Source: Chimonanthus salicifolius
Lineage: Eukaryota > Streptophyta > Magnoliopsida > Laurales > Calycanthaceae
Assembly (NCBI GenBank): GCA_013350335.1
Contig: CM023539.1
Span: 69,336,781-69,400,780, forward strand
Direction: 5' to 3'
DNA: 64,000 nt
Both the position numbers and the translations under genes were made by a program. Under the pieces are notes generated by a model that saw only the letters and a list, made by a program, of their open reading frames with translations, had not been told where the DNA came from and searched no databases. Below, one piece after another: positions 49,001 through 59,433 of the stretch. Numbering within the stretch: position 1 is the first letter of the stretch; every line of letters begins with the position of its first letter.

Positions 49001-49454
49001 GAACGATGAGCGTGATCGGAGCCAAGTATAGGAGCTTGGATATGTTTAATTTATATTTTGATTAAGTTACTCTTAGACTATGTAATTTGAGCAGCTAGCT
49101 TTTGGGCATGTAATAACTTAGATATTTTGCTATGGTTGAATGGTTTACTTTGGATATTTAAGTTAAGATAATTATGATTAAGACTTGGACTACTTTACTA
49201 TCTAAAAATGGAATAGAATTAGATTCTATTATAATTCCGCAGTTATGATCTAATCCGCATGTATAACTTATTGCGTGTGAACTATATTCATGGACTTAGT
49301 AAATGCACACGTATGGTTAGCCAGTAAAGGGTCGGGCTTTAGAAGCTCGGACTTAACTCGAGTCGTAACGTCCCTTTCTCTATCGCTCTTCTATTTATAA
49401 AAAAAAAATAGACTCTGATTTTCGGAAAGCAAGTGAAAAAGGGCGGGGATTACA
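46060..49454 (+). repeat. Family-C 3' LTR
   Basis: This 3,395-bp LTR runs from TGTAACACTCC to GGGGATTACA. It has the same order as the 5' copy: U3 hairpin modules near 46470-46700, donor-like GTAAGTACTT at 47120, palindromes from about 47320 to 48335, and the GGGCGCGTT stem at 48939-48965. One palindrome near 47405 has lost its right arm. Its part from 47698 on matches 14008-15775. Confidence 0.92.
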
Positions 49455-49711
49455 ACAAGTCATACTCGCGGGATCTGTCACTCACCGCATCATCCATCGA
49501 CCAATGACCAGGCGAGCACCTCCTCAGCCTACTCGATCATCTGGGGAATCACAAGTCATAGTAGCGGGAGCTGTCCCTCACCGCATCATCCTTCGACCAA
49601 TGACCAGGCGAGCACCTCCTCAGCCTACTCGGTCATTCGGGAATCACAAGTCATACTAGCGGGAGCTATCCCTCACCGCATCATCCCTCAACCAATGACC
49701 AGGCGAGCACC
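49455..49711 (-). repeat. D-related repeat debris (~95-bp units)
   Basis: This is the right-hand continuation of the target sequence of the family-C element. It starts with the second ACAAG and ends where the family-A LTR begins. It is nearly identical to 15776-16032. Confidence 0.85.
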
Positions 49712-52700
49712 TGTAACACCCCAATTTCTCAATGAAGTGGAAAATTACGAAAATGCCCCTGAGTTATTAAATTAATTATTTTGTGATGTTAAGTAAGGAA
49801 ATAGTGGGGCCCATTATTAAAATCATATGAGCACATTAGGAATGTTAAGTTTGATTGGATAGGTAATTTTCATCATTTGGGTCAAAAATGGCTAAATGGG
49901 TCAAAGGGCCCAAATGGGACCTATCGGGTCTTATTGAATTATTTGACCGTTATGGGAATTTAAATTAAATGGGGTTAGGATGATTTGATTTGAAATCAAG
50001 TGGAGGAAAAATGGGTAGGCCTAACCCATGTGTAAAAATTAATTACAAATGACCAAAATATCATAATTGGGTCATGGAGTCAAAAACGGGTAAAGTAGCT
50101 AAAAGTGGACCCAACGGGTCGAGTTGACTATGGTTGACCATGTGGACCCTCAAGGGAGCTAAAATATGAGTTAAATCAGTTGAATGGGACTAAAGTGAGT
50201 TGGAATTAAATCAAGTAGTGAGTCAACACATGTGCATTAAATGAAATGCATTAAGTATGTGAGTTGGGTGAGTTGAGATGGAAATCTAAATAGCCTTGAG
50301 TTCAAGTGAGTCAAAAGGGAAATTGAAGGGACTGTAAAATCAGTGAGTTGAGTGGAAATTTGAAAAGGTAGCTTAGTCTCAAACCAACCAAAACAAGTCC
50401 CACACGTTGGGGACTTGTTTTGGTGAGTTCCATGGTGAATGATTAATGCGAATGATGGGTTTGAGATGGGTTGCATGGAAAGCTGAATGGCTGCATGGGT
50501 AGGTGCCAAGGGGTGCCTTGGTTAGCACCCAAGACCCATCTTTTTGTGGGAGAATTGATGAGGAAGTGGAGGGGTTTTGGGGGCTGAAATACAAAAGCAA
50601 ACAACACCCATTTTGGCCGATTTTTATCATTGCAAAAACCTTAGAATCCCATCTCTTTCCCTCTCTCAAGAACACCTTCATTTGGCCGAATTGTATCTTG
50701 GTGATTTCACCATTGGTTCAAGCAAATAATCAGCAAAGGAAGGGAGGCTAAGAAAGAAAGGAAGCAAGGATCAAAAGGCAACACAAGAGCTTGGAAATTA
50801 GTAAGTATTTCCATTGAATTATTTTTAATAAAATGGGTTAAATAAGACATGATTCGGCCATGTGATGGCCAAATCTATCAAAGGGTTAAAGTATGATTTC
50901 ATTATGTCCAATTAGATGGAAAACATGGACAAAGGGTTCGGCCACTTTGGATGGCCGAACCCCATGAAATATTATGGTTAAGGTTGATGGTTTTGTAAGA
51001 TTTAAACCATGCAATATAGGACTGATTTTGGATGCTAAGATGCATGCTTTGGAAAGATTGAAAGCATGGATTTGGATGTCATAATTTGGCCATGCTATGG
51101 CCGAATTTAACAAGGGTCTAAACCATGGAAAAAGTTGGTTAATGTTTATGGTTTTTGAAATTTAAAACCATGCAAGTTGGGACTGTTTTTACATGTTTTA
51201 TTAGATTTAAAATACGTGTTTTAAAGAGGGTTAAAACATGGGTTTGGATATCAGAAAAGGCTGAAGTTTATGTGGTCTAAATCAGTGGATTAAAATTGGA
51301 AAAAAATGGACCATGGGGATCGGCCATCCAAGATGGCCGAATCCCACGAAATTGTGTTGGTTTTTGGATGTTTGTTTGAAAAGTAAAACCTGATAATAGT
51401 ATACTGTTATTACATGATTATTGGCGGTTTAAAAATAGTAAACATAACCATTGGGTTCGGCCACTATGGAGGGCCGAACCCCATGTAAAAGAATGTTGGT
51501 TTTCATGTTGGGAAACATGGAAACCATAGACTTTTATGGACTGTTTTTGGATGGTTTTTGAAAGGTAAAACCCGATAATAATTATGCTGATTTTTACATG
51601 ATTCAATGGACATGAAATGTAAGTGAAAAAGGGTTCAAATCATGGGCATAGGGTTCGGCCACATTGGATGGCCGAACCCCATAAAAGTATTTGGTATTTG
51701 GTATGTTTTTGGAGAGATAAAAACCATACCCATAGTGGTGAGTGTTTATGTAATTAAAATGAAAGTAAGATTGTTGTTTTGGGTTGGCCATAGCATGGCT
51801 AAACTATGTGTTTAACATGGCTAAGGGGTAGAGTCAATTGGTATTTAAATAATGGACATTATTGAGCAAAAGAACCACAAGGGTTCGGCCATGAGTATGG
51901 CCGAACCCCATGGAATGTTTTCATGGATCATTTTATGGATGCATATGTGATTTAAAATGGAATTATGTTTACTGATTTGGTTGGATAAAACATGACTGAA
52001 CCATGTTAAGGTTGTGGGTAAGTTGTAGAGTTTAATCAAGGTATTGGTAGCAATGGCATGTTTGTAAATAATGGTCACAATCATGAATTGGTATTTGTGG
52101 ACTTAGACTCAAAAATGGGAATCAAATAAAGTAAGGGATTAAAGTTGGTCCATGATTTATGTGAATAAGGTGACGGATCTCTGTGACGGTGCACGACTAC
52201 GAGCGGTGACCGGATAAAGCCTAAGAAAGAACGGACGCTGAAGTGATTCTTCAGTAGGTTTCCTACCTACTTGTAACGACAGTTTTACCCCAGTTTTCTT
52301 ATGAGACTCTTGTTTTATATTTTATGCGTTTCAAAAGATATATTATGCATTAACAAATGGCATACAGGCATTGGCATCTCATGCATAGACATGGGATTAT
52401 GAATGAGGTTCTACAGTGTTTCAAGTTATGAGTTATGTCCTTCCTCGGTGGTGCAAGTCATGCCAGGAGGAGTAACATGATGATCATAGTCACATTGGTC
52501 TCCTTAGGCGATGAGAGTCCCGCCAGGAGGACTCATACGTGATATGAATCAGTCAATGATGAAGAGATAAAAGTGTGTTGTAATTTACCTTGTCGGTGCA
52601 AGGCACGTCAAGTGATGGCTATGAATGTACATGATGGGGGATGCTCATTGCATGTGCATACTTCATAGCATTGTTTTACCTGTTTTGATGATCATGTATT

Positions 52701-53256
52701 ATGATATATATATATGCATGTTTTATATGCTAACATGTGGTAGCCCTGATTCAGGAACCTACTGGGCGCGTTGATCTAACGCCCTAATTCTATCCTCAGA
52801 GGAGATTGCAGGTACAAGTAAAGGGAAAAAGAAGATCGATGACCGGGAAGGGAGCCAAGCCTAAGCACTTGAATGATGGATTGGATTACTTTATATTACT
52901 GTCATTTGAATACTTTTGTTGGACATGTAATAATTCATTACTTGCTATGGTTTGATTAGGTTCATAACCTTTGGATCGTTGATTTATCTTAATTAATGTC
53001 TGAGACTGTTACTTGCTAACTAGTCTTTCTATTCTGCAATTAATCTAGGTTATTCCGCATGATGATGTTAGTTCCATGTGTGATTCACTATCATGGTCAA
53101 GTCCATGTACACATGGGTGGCCAATTAAGGTTCAGACTTGAGTAGTCTGAACTTAACTCGCGTCGTGACGCCGCCCGCTCTCTTTCGATGTTTTATTATT
53201 ACTTTTAAAAAAAAAAAATTAGACTCTGAAATTCTCGGAGAGGGCAGGGCGTTACT
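49712..53256 (+). repeat. Family-A 5' LTR (copy 2)
   Basis: This 3,545-bp LTR starts TGTAACACC and ends GGCGTTACT, with the final A mutated to T. It has the same order of elements as 16033-19560: ACAAGTCCC stem near 50395, donor-like GTAAGTATT at 50801, palindromes 50932-51910, GTAGGTTTCCTAC stem near 52255, GGGCGCGTT stem 52758-52785 and acceptor-like TATCCTCAG near 52799. Confidence 0.92.
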
Positions 53257-53258
53257 GT

Positions 53259-53270
53259 TGGTATCAGAGC
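53259..53270 (+). other. Primer-binding site, family-A copy 2
   Basis: TGGTATCAGAGC, tRNA-iMet type, lies two bases after the LTR. Confidence 0.92.
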
Positions 53271-53294
53271 GAAACGGGAAGTTGAATCATCGAA

Positions 53295-53300
53295 GTAAGA
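53295..53300 (+). promoter_or_regulatory. Putative splice donor in conserved leader
   Basis: GAA|GTAAGA fits the plant 5' splice consensus and is kept at the same place in every leader in the window (near 330, 19595 and 42809, and on the reverse strand near 33010). Use as a splice site is inference. Confidence 0.4.
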
Positions 53301-53689
53301 TTAAGACGGTTTCATGTCTCACTGACGGATAAGAATCCCAACTGACCGACTCTTCGGAGTCCGCTGACTGGGGGCCGGATTAATTTACTTCGAGTGACTT
53401 GGACTGAACAATCAATCTGAGAACGACAATGAAAGATAGCAAAGTAAAGTAAAGTCATCATAACTGGATATATCAAACATAGCAAAGTAGGATGTACTCC
53501 CCTGAAACTCCCACACTGAAAAATAAACAACAGGAATTTAGAGATTTCGCCAGAAACAAAAGAAAACAAGGAGTGTTGATTTGGCAATCTTCCCAAACAA
53601 AGTACATGATATTATGCATGATCAAATTCCCTGAAAACCGAGAATGGTTCATTTAGAATTATTGGTGAATATTTGTGTGTTTGAAATGA

Positions 53690-53699
53690 TGTGGCACAG
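53690..53699 (+). promoter_or_regulatory. Putative splice acceptor before extra ORF
   Basis: GATGTGGCACAG ends two bases before the ORF ATG. The family-C copy (TGTTGTGATACAG) and family-A copy 1 have the same arrangement. Splicing is inferred. Confidence 0.35.
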
Positions 53700-53701
53700 A
53701 T

Positions 53702-54250
53702 ATGTCAAGCAACGAAGAATACACTGAATTATGGGATAAAGGGACACCTAGTTGTCCTGTAGATATGCTATCAACTTCCGACAGTATCAGCATGGAAGTT
53801 AATGTTGACCTTCAGGAGGGACCTCCTGAGGAGGATGATGTCGACTTAGCACCTGTTCTAGAGGATCTGATGGATGACATTCCTAGGATGGTGGAACCAC
53901 CTGAGGAAGGAGAAGATGATCTAGCACATCTTCTGGAGGATCCCATTGCTGATGTACCTATTATACTGGAGTCGCTTGGGGAGATAGATCCCTATGACAC
54001 GTGTGAGCTGTGCAATCAAGATGGGCACCACTGCCGGTATTGTCCTCATCCACTGGGTGTTGTCTGCCCGTCCTGTGGACTACATGGACATGGTGAGGCG
54101 AGGACTAATTATCCATACATCGGAGGACCTGGATTAATACCCTGCACGACTTGTGAGGTATTGGAGCACACGGCGATGACGTGTCCTGATAACCGTTTCA
54201 AGTTCGCTTTTGATACAAAGTCTTCTACGGAAGACCAGGATAGGAAGTAA
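53702..54250 (+). CDS. Extra ORF upstream of gag: acidic protein with three zinc knuckles
   Basis: This is an intact 182-residue ORF starting MSSNEEYTELW at the first ATG after the leader. Residues 32-95 are strongly acidic and hold two tandem 25-residue units (41-65 and 66-90, both opening PPEE). Three zinc-binding motifs follow: C101-C104-H109-C114 and C148-C151-H156-C161 are exact CX2CX4HX4C retroviral knuckles. C122-C125-H130 has Tyr137 where the family-C relative has Cys. The tail is charged (STEDQDRK). It has no signal peptide or membrane segment. Gag-pol lies 210 bp downstream in its own frame. The knuckles suggest binding of element RNA or single-stranded DNA; the acidic arm suggests a protein contact or nucleic-acid mimic. 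I recognise no named family. Confidence 0.85.
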   Translation: MSSNEEYTELWDKGTPSCPVDMLSTSDSISMEVNVDLQEGPPEEDDVDLAPVLEDLMDDIPRMVEPPEEGEDDLAHLLEDPIADVPIILESLGEIDPYDTCELCNQDGHHCRYCPHPLGVVCPSCGLHGHGEARTNYPYIGGPGLIPCTTCEVLEHTAMTCPDNRFKFAFDTKSSTEDQDRK

Positions 54251-54460
54251 TATGTAGGGGTATTAAAAAAGAGGGTTATTTTGTAAGGCTGCATATTTTG
54301 TTATACATAGGGTTTTGTTTCACCCTACTCACCTTTGTACAAAGATGAAGTTTGAATTTATATATAATATGTGATTTTATGATTTTATGAGGATTTATGG
54401 CATTTAATGCATATTGTTAATGGAAACTAAGTCTATGATGTTTCTATGAATTAGGAATAA
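54251..54460 (+). other. Spacer between extra ORF and gag with acceptor-like site
   Basis: The spacer is AT-rich and non-coding. It ends TTTCTATGAATTAG (54454) six bases before the gag ATG. The same sequence type precedes gag at 690 (TTCTTGACTTAG) and on the reverse strand at 32650 (TTATGACTTAG). It could be a splice acceptor for a gag-pol mRNA that skips the extra ORF. Confidence 0.45.
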
Positions 54461-57400
54461 ATGGCGCCACAAAAAAAGGTGGTAAAGGATCCGAAAGGAA
54501 AAGGAAAAGTTTTACAAATCGCATTAGGTGAGGGGGCATCAAAGAGAAGAACCCGACAAGACAGTAAAAAGAAAGATGAGGTGTTAATAATCACACCACA
54601 AGGGAAGGTGGTACCCCAACGCAAGAAGGTGGTACATGAGAAGGTGCCATCGGTACAAGACGAGGAACAGTCCGTTCATGACGAAGAGAGATCAGTTCAT
54701 GAACGATCATGTGATGAGGAAGAGTCACAACATTCCCAGCGAGAAGAGGGGGATAGTGACCCTACGTATCAACGGGACGAGGAGGAATATGACTCGTCAT
54801 ATCGACCAGATGAGGAAGAGAACAGTAACCTGACTATACCCTATGTGCCTCCTGAACTGCACAGCTTGGTACAAGCTGTAGTAACATCTGTCCTCCAACA
54901 ACACATGAGCGGAGGGGGAAGCACGAGTGAAAATAATGACCGTAACATGGTTAGAGATTTTCAACAGCAGCGCCCACCTTACTTCAAGGGCAGAGAAGGG
55001 CCAGTCGGAGCCGAAAACTGGTTGGAGAAGATTTCTCACATATTGACTCTTTTGAACATCAAGAGTCATGCTCATAAAATACTATTGGCCACGTCACAGT
55101 TGGTAGATGACGCTGCCAAATGGTGGAAGGTGGTGGAGAAACGGCAGGCACTTGTGCCTAGAAGAGAAAGAGTTGCTATGACCTGGGAGCAATTCTCAGC
55201 GACATTCCTAGAGCGCTACTTTCCGGAGGAAGAAAGAGAACGTCAAATTCAGGCCTTTATGACGTTAGTACAAGGTTCAATGACGGTGGCTGAATATCAC
55301 CAAGAATTCCTCAGCCTGTCAATCTATGCATACTATATTGTGGACACGGAATATCGAAAGGCTCGCAAATTCGAGCGTGGGTTACGGCCAAACATAAGGG
55401 CCAGGGTAACCGTGTTCAAAGCAGCCACACTGGCGGAAGTGGTCAGCAGGGCAACCATTGTAGAGCAGGAAATGGCGGAATTTACAAAAGTGGACAACCG
55501 CCGAGCTCCGAGTGGGAGGGGTGCGTACCAACCCAATAAGAGGTTCAGATCTAACTTCGGCAGACCTTCGCCGTCAGTTGGATCTAGTGGGGGCTTTCGC
55601 CCCAACCAGCCCACTCAATCTGTAGCAGTCACACAAGCTTCTCGAGGAGTGAACACCTGTTTTCACTGTGATCAACCAGGTCACTACAAGAAGGACTGCC
55701 CAAAACTTAACAGGCTGTCATATTCCAGAGGATCATTTCGTCCGCCAGCTAGACCGGGAAACTCCAGAGGAGGCAGAATGCAAAGTCGGGGAGGTCGAAG
55801 GTCTGACCCTGCTGGTTCTAGACGACTATTTACTCTAACTTCTCTAGAGGAAGAGGAGCATGCTGTGATACAAGGTATGGCGGTAGTGAGTAGCTCATAT
55901 GCATATGCACTATTTGATTCTGGAGCATCACACTCCTTTATAGCTGCATCGTTTATTACTGCTACTGGTACTTTAGTTCAAAGATTAGCCACAGCACTTA
56001 CTATTGTATCCCCTGTCGGAGATTCGGCATTGGGACTTATATGTACGGCGGTTAACACTGAGTTAGCTGGACTCAGATTTGAGTTCAATTATCTAGTGCT
56101 GGACATGTTTGAATATGATATTATATTCGGTATGGATTGGTTGGCAAAGTTTCATGCCAACATCGCCTGTTATTGTCGAAGAGTGACATTTAAGTCACCC
56201 GAGGGCAAGCAATATGTAGTCCGTGCAGATAAACAAAGTGGATTGCAGAAAGGGTTAAACCATGTGGTATTGAATAATATCACCATAAACAAAGCTCCAG
56301 TTACTGAACTTCCGGTAATTGTGCAAGAATTTACAGATGTATTTCCAAAGGAACTCCAGGGTTTACCACCTATGAGGGAGATAAATTTCGAGATCAAGCT
56401 GTACCCTGGCACAACACCAGTATCGTTACCACACTATCGGATGGCACCAGCAGAAATGTAGGAGCTAAAAAAGCATATTGATGAACTATTTAGGGCGGGT
56501 TGCATCCGGAACAGTACGTCATCATGGGGAGCACCAGTGCTGTTTGTGAAGAAGAAGGACGGTTCACTACGGATGTGCGTGGACTACCGGAAGCTGAATC
56601 AGCTAACAGTCCGGAACAAGTACCCTCTACCCAGGATAGATGATTTATTTGATCAATTGAGGGGTTCTAGTCATTTTTCAAAGATCGATTTGATGTTTGG
56701 TTATCATCAAATCCAAGTTAGGGAGGAAGATATAGAAAAGACAGCTTTTCGGACGCGGTATGGACTGTTTGAGTTCGTAGTCATGCCATTTGGACTCACT
56801 AATGCGCCGGCTGTGTTCATGGATTTAATGAACAGAATCTTCCGTCCCTATCTGGATCAATTTGTAATCGTATTCATTGATGATATCCTGATCTATTCTA
56901 AGAGTCAAGAGGAACATGCAGAGCATTTACGTATAGTTTTGAATATTTTGAGGCAAAATAAGTTTTATGCCAAGGCCAGTAAATGTGAATTCTGGTTATC
57001 CGAGGTCAATTTCTTGGGGCATGTCATAACAAAAAACGGTATAGCCGTGGATCCAGCTAAAGTGGGGGCAGTAAGTGAATGGAAAGCGCCAAAGAATATG
57101 ACCGAAATCCGCAGTTTCTTAGGATTGGCAGGTTATTATCGGAAATTTATTATGGATTTTTCCAAAATTGCATCTCCATTGACTCGACTCACTCAGAAGG
57201 GAGTCAAATATGAGTGGACAGATCTGTGTAACCGGAGGTTTGAGGAACTGAAAAGTAGACTTACCACTGCTCCTATTTTAATTTTGCCGGAAAGAGGCAA
57301 AGGATATGAAGTACAATGCAATGCTTCAAGAGAGGGACTAGAGTGTTCGTTGATGCAACGTCATCGTGTGGTGGCTTATGGATCAAGGAAGTTAAAAATA

Positions 57401-59197
57401 CATGAACGTCTTTATCCCACACATGACCTGGAGCTAGCTGCAGTGGTCTTCGCTCTTAAAAGTTGGAGACACTACCTCTATGGCGAAAAATTTGAGGTAT
57501 TTTCTGATCATAAGAGTTTAAAATATTTATTTGATCAGAAGAAGCTCAATCTAAGACAGCGTAGATGGATGGAGTATCTGGTGGATTATGAGTTCGAGCT
57601 TCGATACCATCCAGGCAAGGCGAACAAGGTGGCGGATGCTCTTAGCCGCCTATCTCATGCGTCAGTCGCATGCTTGATCAGAACAGAATGGGAGATGCTG
57701 CACACCATTCGAGAGTTCAATCTTCATATCAACAACTATGGGAGTATGTATAATTTAATCATACGGTCCAGTATAGACACCAAGATTGAACAAGAACAAA
57801 GAACAGACCCGGAAATGGAGGACATATGGGCCAAGATGTCCACTGGCATAGACATACCGGAATGGGAATTATGACCGGGGCAAGGTCTTTTATTCCGGGG
57901 AAGAACATATGTGCCAAAGAGTTGCAGGAAAGAGCTACTGATTGAGGTACATCAATCCAAGCTCTCTATACATCCGGGTAGCACCAAAATGTACCATGAT
58001 CTAAAGAGACATTATTGGTGGCATGGACTAAAAAGGGATGTGGCAGAATTTGTGGCACATTGTCTAACTTGCCAGCAAGTTAAGACTGAACACCGAAAGC
58101 CACCAGGGTTACTCAAACCCTTAGCAGTGCCAGAATGGAAATGGGAACACATTTCCATGGACTTTGTATCGGGGTTGCTGAGGTCTTCAAAGGGTAATGA
58201 CGCCATATGGGTCGTAGTCGACCGGCTGACCAAGTCCGCACATTTCATTCCTATCAAGATGACAGATTTATCTGAAACGTTGGGTCGGCGGTATATTAAA
58301 GAGATCATTCGGCTACATGGGATTCCCCGAACGATAGTATCAGATAGAGATGGCCGTTTTACCGGCAGAGTATGGCAAAGCATGCAGTCAGCCATGGGGA
58401 CAGACTTATTGACTAGCACCGCTTTCCATCCACAGACTGATGGACAGTCTGAAAGAACAATACAAACCTTGGAAGACATGTTGCGAGCATGCATGTTAGA
58501 TTTCAAGGGTGGATGGGAGGACCACTTACCATTGATGGTGTTCTCCTATAACAACAGCTATCAGGCAAGCCTTCAGATGGCTCCATACGAGGCGTTATAT
58601 GGTAGACCGTGTAGGTCGCCAGTGTGTTGGACGGAGGCTGGAGAGGCTGCATTGATTGGACAGGAACTAGTCGCAGAGACTACATAAAAAATTAAGCTGA
58701 TACGTCAACACTTGTTGACTGCACAGAGTCGGCAGAAGAGTTATGCTGATAAAAGGAGACGGTTTCTGGAATTTGAAGTGGGAGACATGGTATTTTTAAA
58801 GGTCTCACCACGGAAAGGACACATGAGGTTTGGTAAGAAAGGAAAATTGTCGCCAAGATATGTGGGACCGTTTTCCATCATAATAAGGATGGGGCATGTA
58901 GCTTACCAATCAGCACTTCCATCGCAATTAGCAGCTCTACCCAATGTGTTTCATGTGTCGATGCTAAGGAAGTACAATCCTGATCCGTCCCATGTTTTAA
59001 ATGTTCAAGATATTGAAGTACAGAGTGACGTGACATACGTCGAGAAACCGGTCAGGATAGTGGAGACCGAACAAAGGGTGTTGCGAAACAAAGCGATTCA
59101 GTTCGTAAAAGTGGTATGGGACCGTCATGGTGATGAAGAGGCCACATGGGAACTTGAATCGGAGATGAGAACAGCTCACCCCGAATTATTTGTGTAA
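54461..59197 (+). pseudogene. gag-pol polyprotein, family A (three nonsense codons, one frame)
   Basis: There are about 1,578 codons from ATG 54461 to TAA 59195, with no frameshift. Order: basic then acidic N-terminus; capsid domain (residues ~165-340); zinc knuckle C400-C403-H408-C413; protease D486-S-G-A-S; RT with FIDDILIYS near 56875; RNase H; integrase with complete HHCC finger (CLTCQQ near 58070) and DDE core; GPF motif near 58862; chromodomain-like tail ([18 protein letters not shown]). Stops are TAG 56459, TGA 57872 (CGA in family B) and TAA 58685. RNase H has Asn954 (codon 57320) where the catalytic Asp is expected (QCDAS in family B). So it is dead, but young enough to read from end to end. 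Confidence 0.93.
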
Positions 59198-59244
59198 TTT
59201 AGTTTGAGAACCCTACTTCACTCGATTTTCGGGACGAAAATTTT

Positions 59245-59254
59245 AAAAAGAGGG
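59245..59254 (+). other. Polypurine tract, family A
   Basis: AAAAAGAGGG lies six bases before the 3' LTR. Confidence 0.78.
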
Positions 59255-59260
59255 TTATAT

Positions 59261-59433
59261 TGTAGCACCCCAACTTATCAATGAAGTGGAAAATTACGAA
59301 AATGCCCTTGAGTTATTAAATTAATTATTTTGTGATGTTAAGTAAGGAAATAGTGGGGCCCATTGCTCAAATTAAAATCATATGAGCATATTAGGAATGT
59401 TAAGTTTGATCGGATGGGTAATTTTCATCATTT
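59261..59433 (+). repeat. Family-A 3' LTR, first 173 bp
   Basis: The segment matches the start of the 5' LTR (49712-49878) with a few substitutions, up to TTTTCATCATTT. It then continues as AGGGTTTATGG telomere-like DNA instead of GGGTCAAAAATGG. The shared TTT at the break is microhomology. Confidence 0.92.

Larger units (their letters stand above)
39339..49454 (+). mobile_element. Family-C non-autonomous Ty3/gypsy element, both LTRs and TSD
   Basis: LTRs 39339-42767 and 46060-49454 flank a 3.3-kb interior. The 5-bp target duplication ACAAG is at 39334-39338 and 49455-49459. The interior has a primer site, a repeat-rich leader, a broken extra ORF, about 0.85 kb of unrecognised sequence, then the second half of integrase. 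Gag, protease, RT and RNase H are absent, so the element would need proteins from relatives. LTR similarity is high but with many point differences. Confidence 0.93.
49712..59433 (+). mobile_element. Family-A Ty3/gypsy chromovirus with extra ORF, 3' LTR truncated
   Basis: Parts are: 5' LTR 49712-53256, primer site 53259-53270, leader, extra ORF 53702-54250, gag-pol 54461-59197, polypurine tract 59245-59254, and the first 173 bp of a 3' LTR that breaks into telomere-like repeats at 59433. It is the most complete coding element in the window. Gag-pol stays in one frame but carries three nonsense codons. Protein features, tRNA-iMet primer and chromodomain-like tail indicate a Tekay/Del-like chromovirus; a tree would be needed to be certain. 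Confidence 0.93.
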
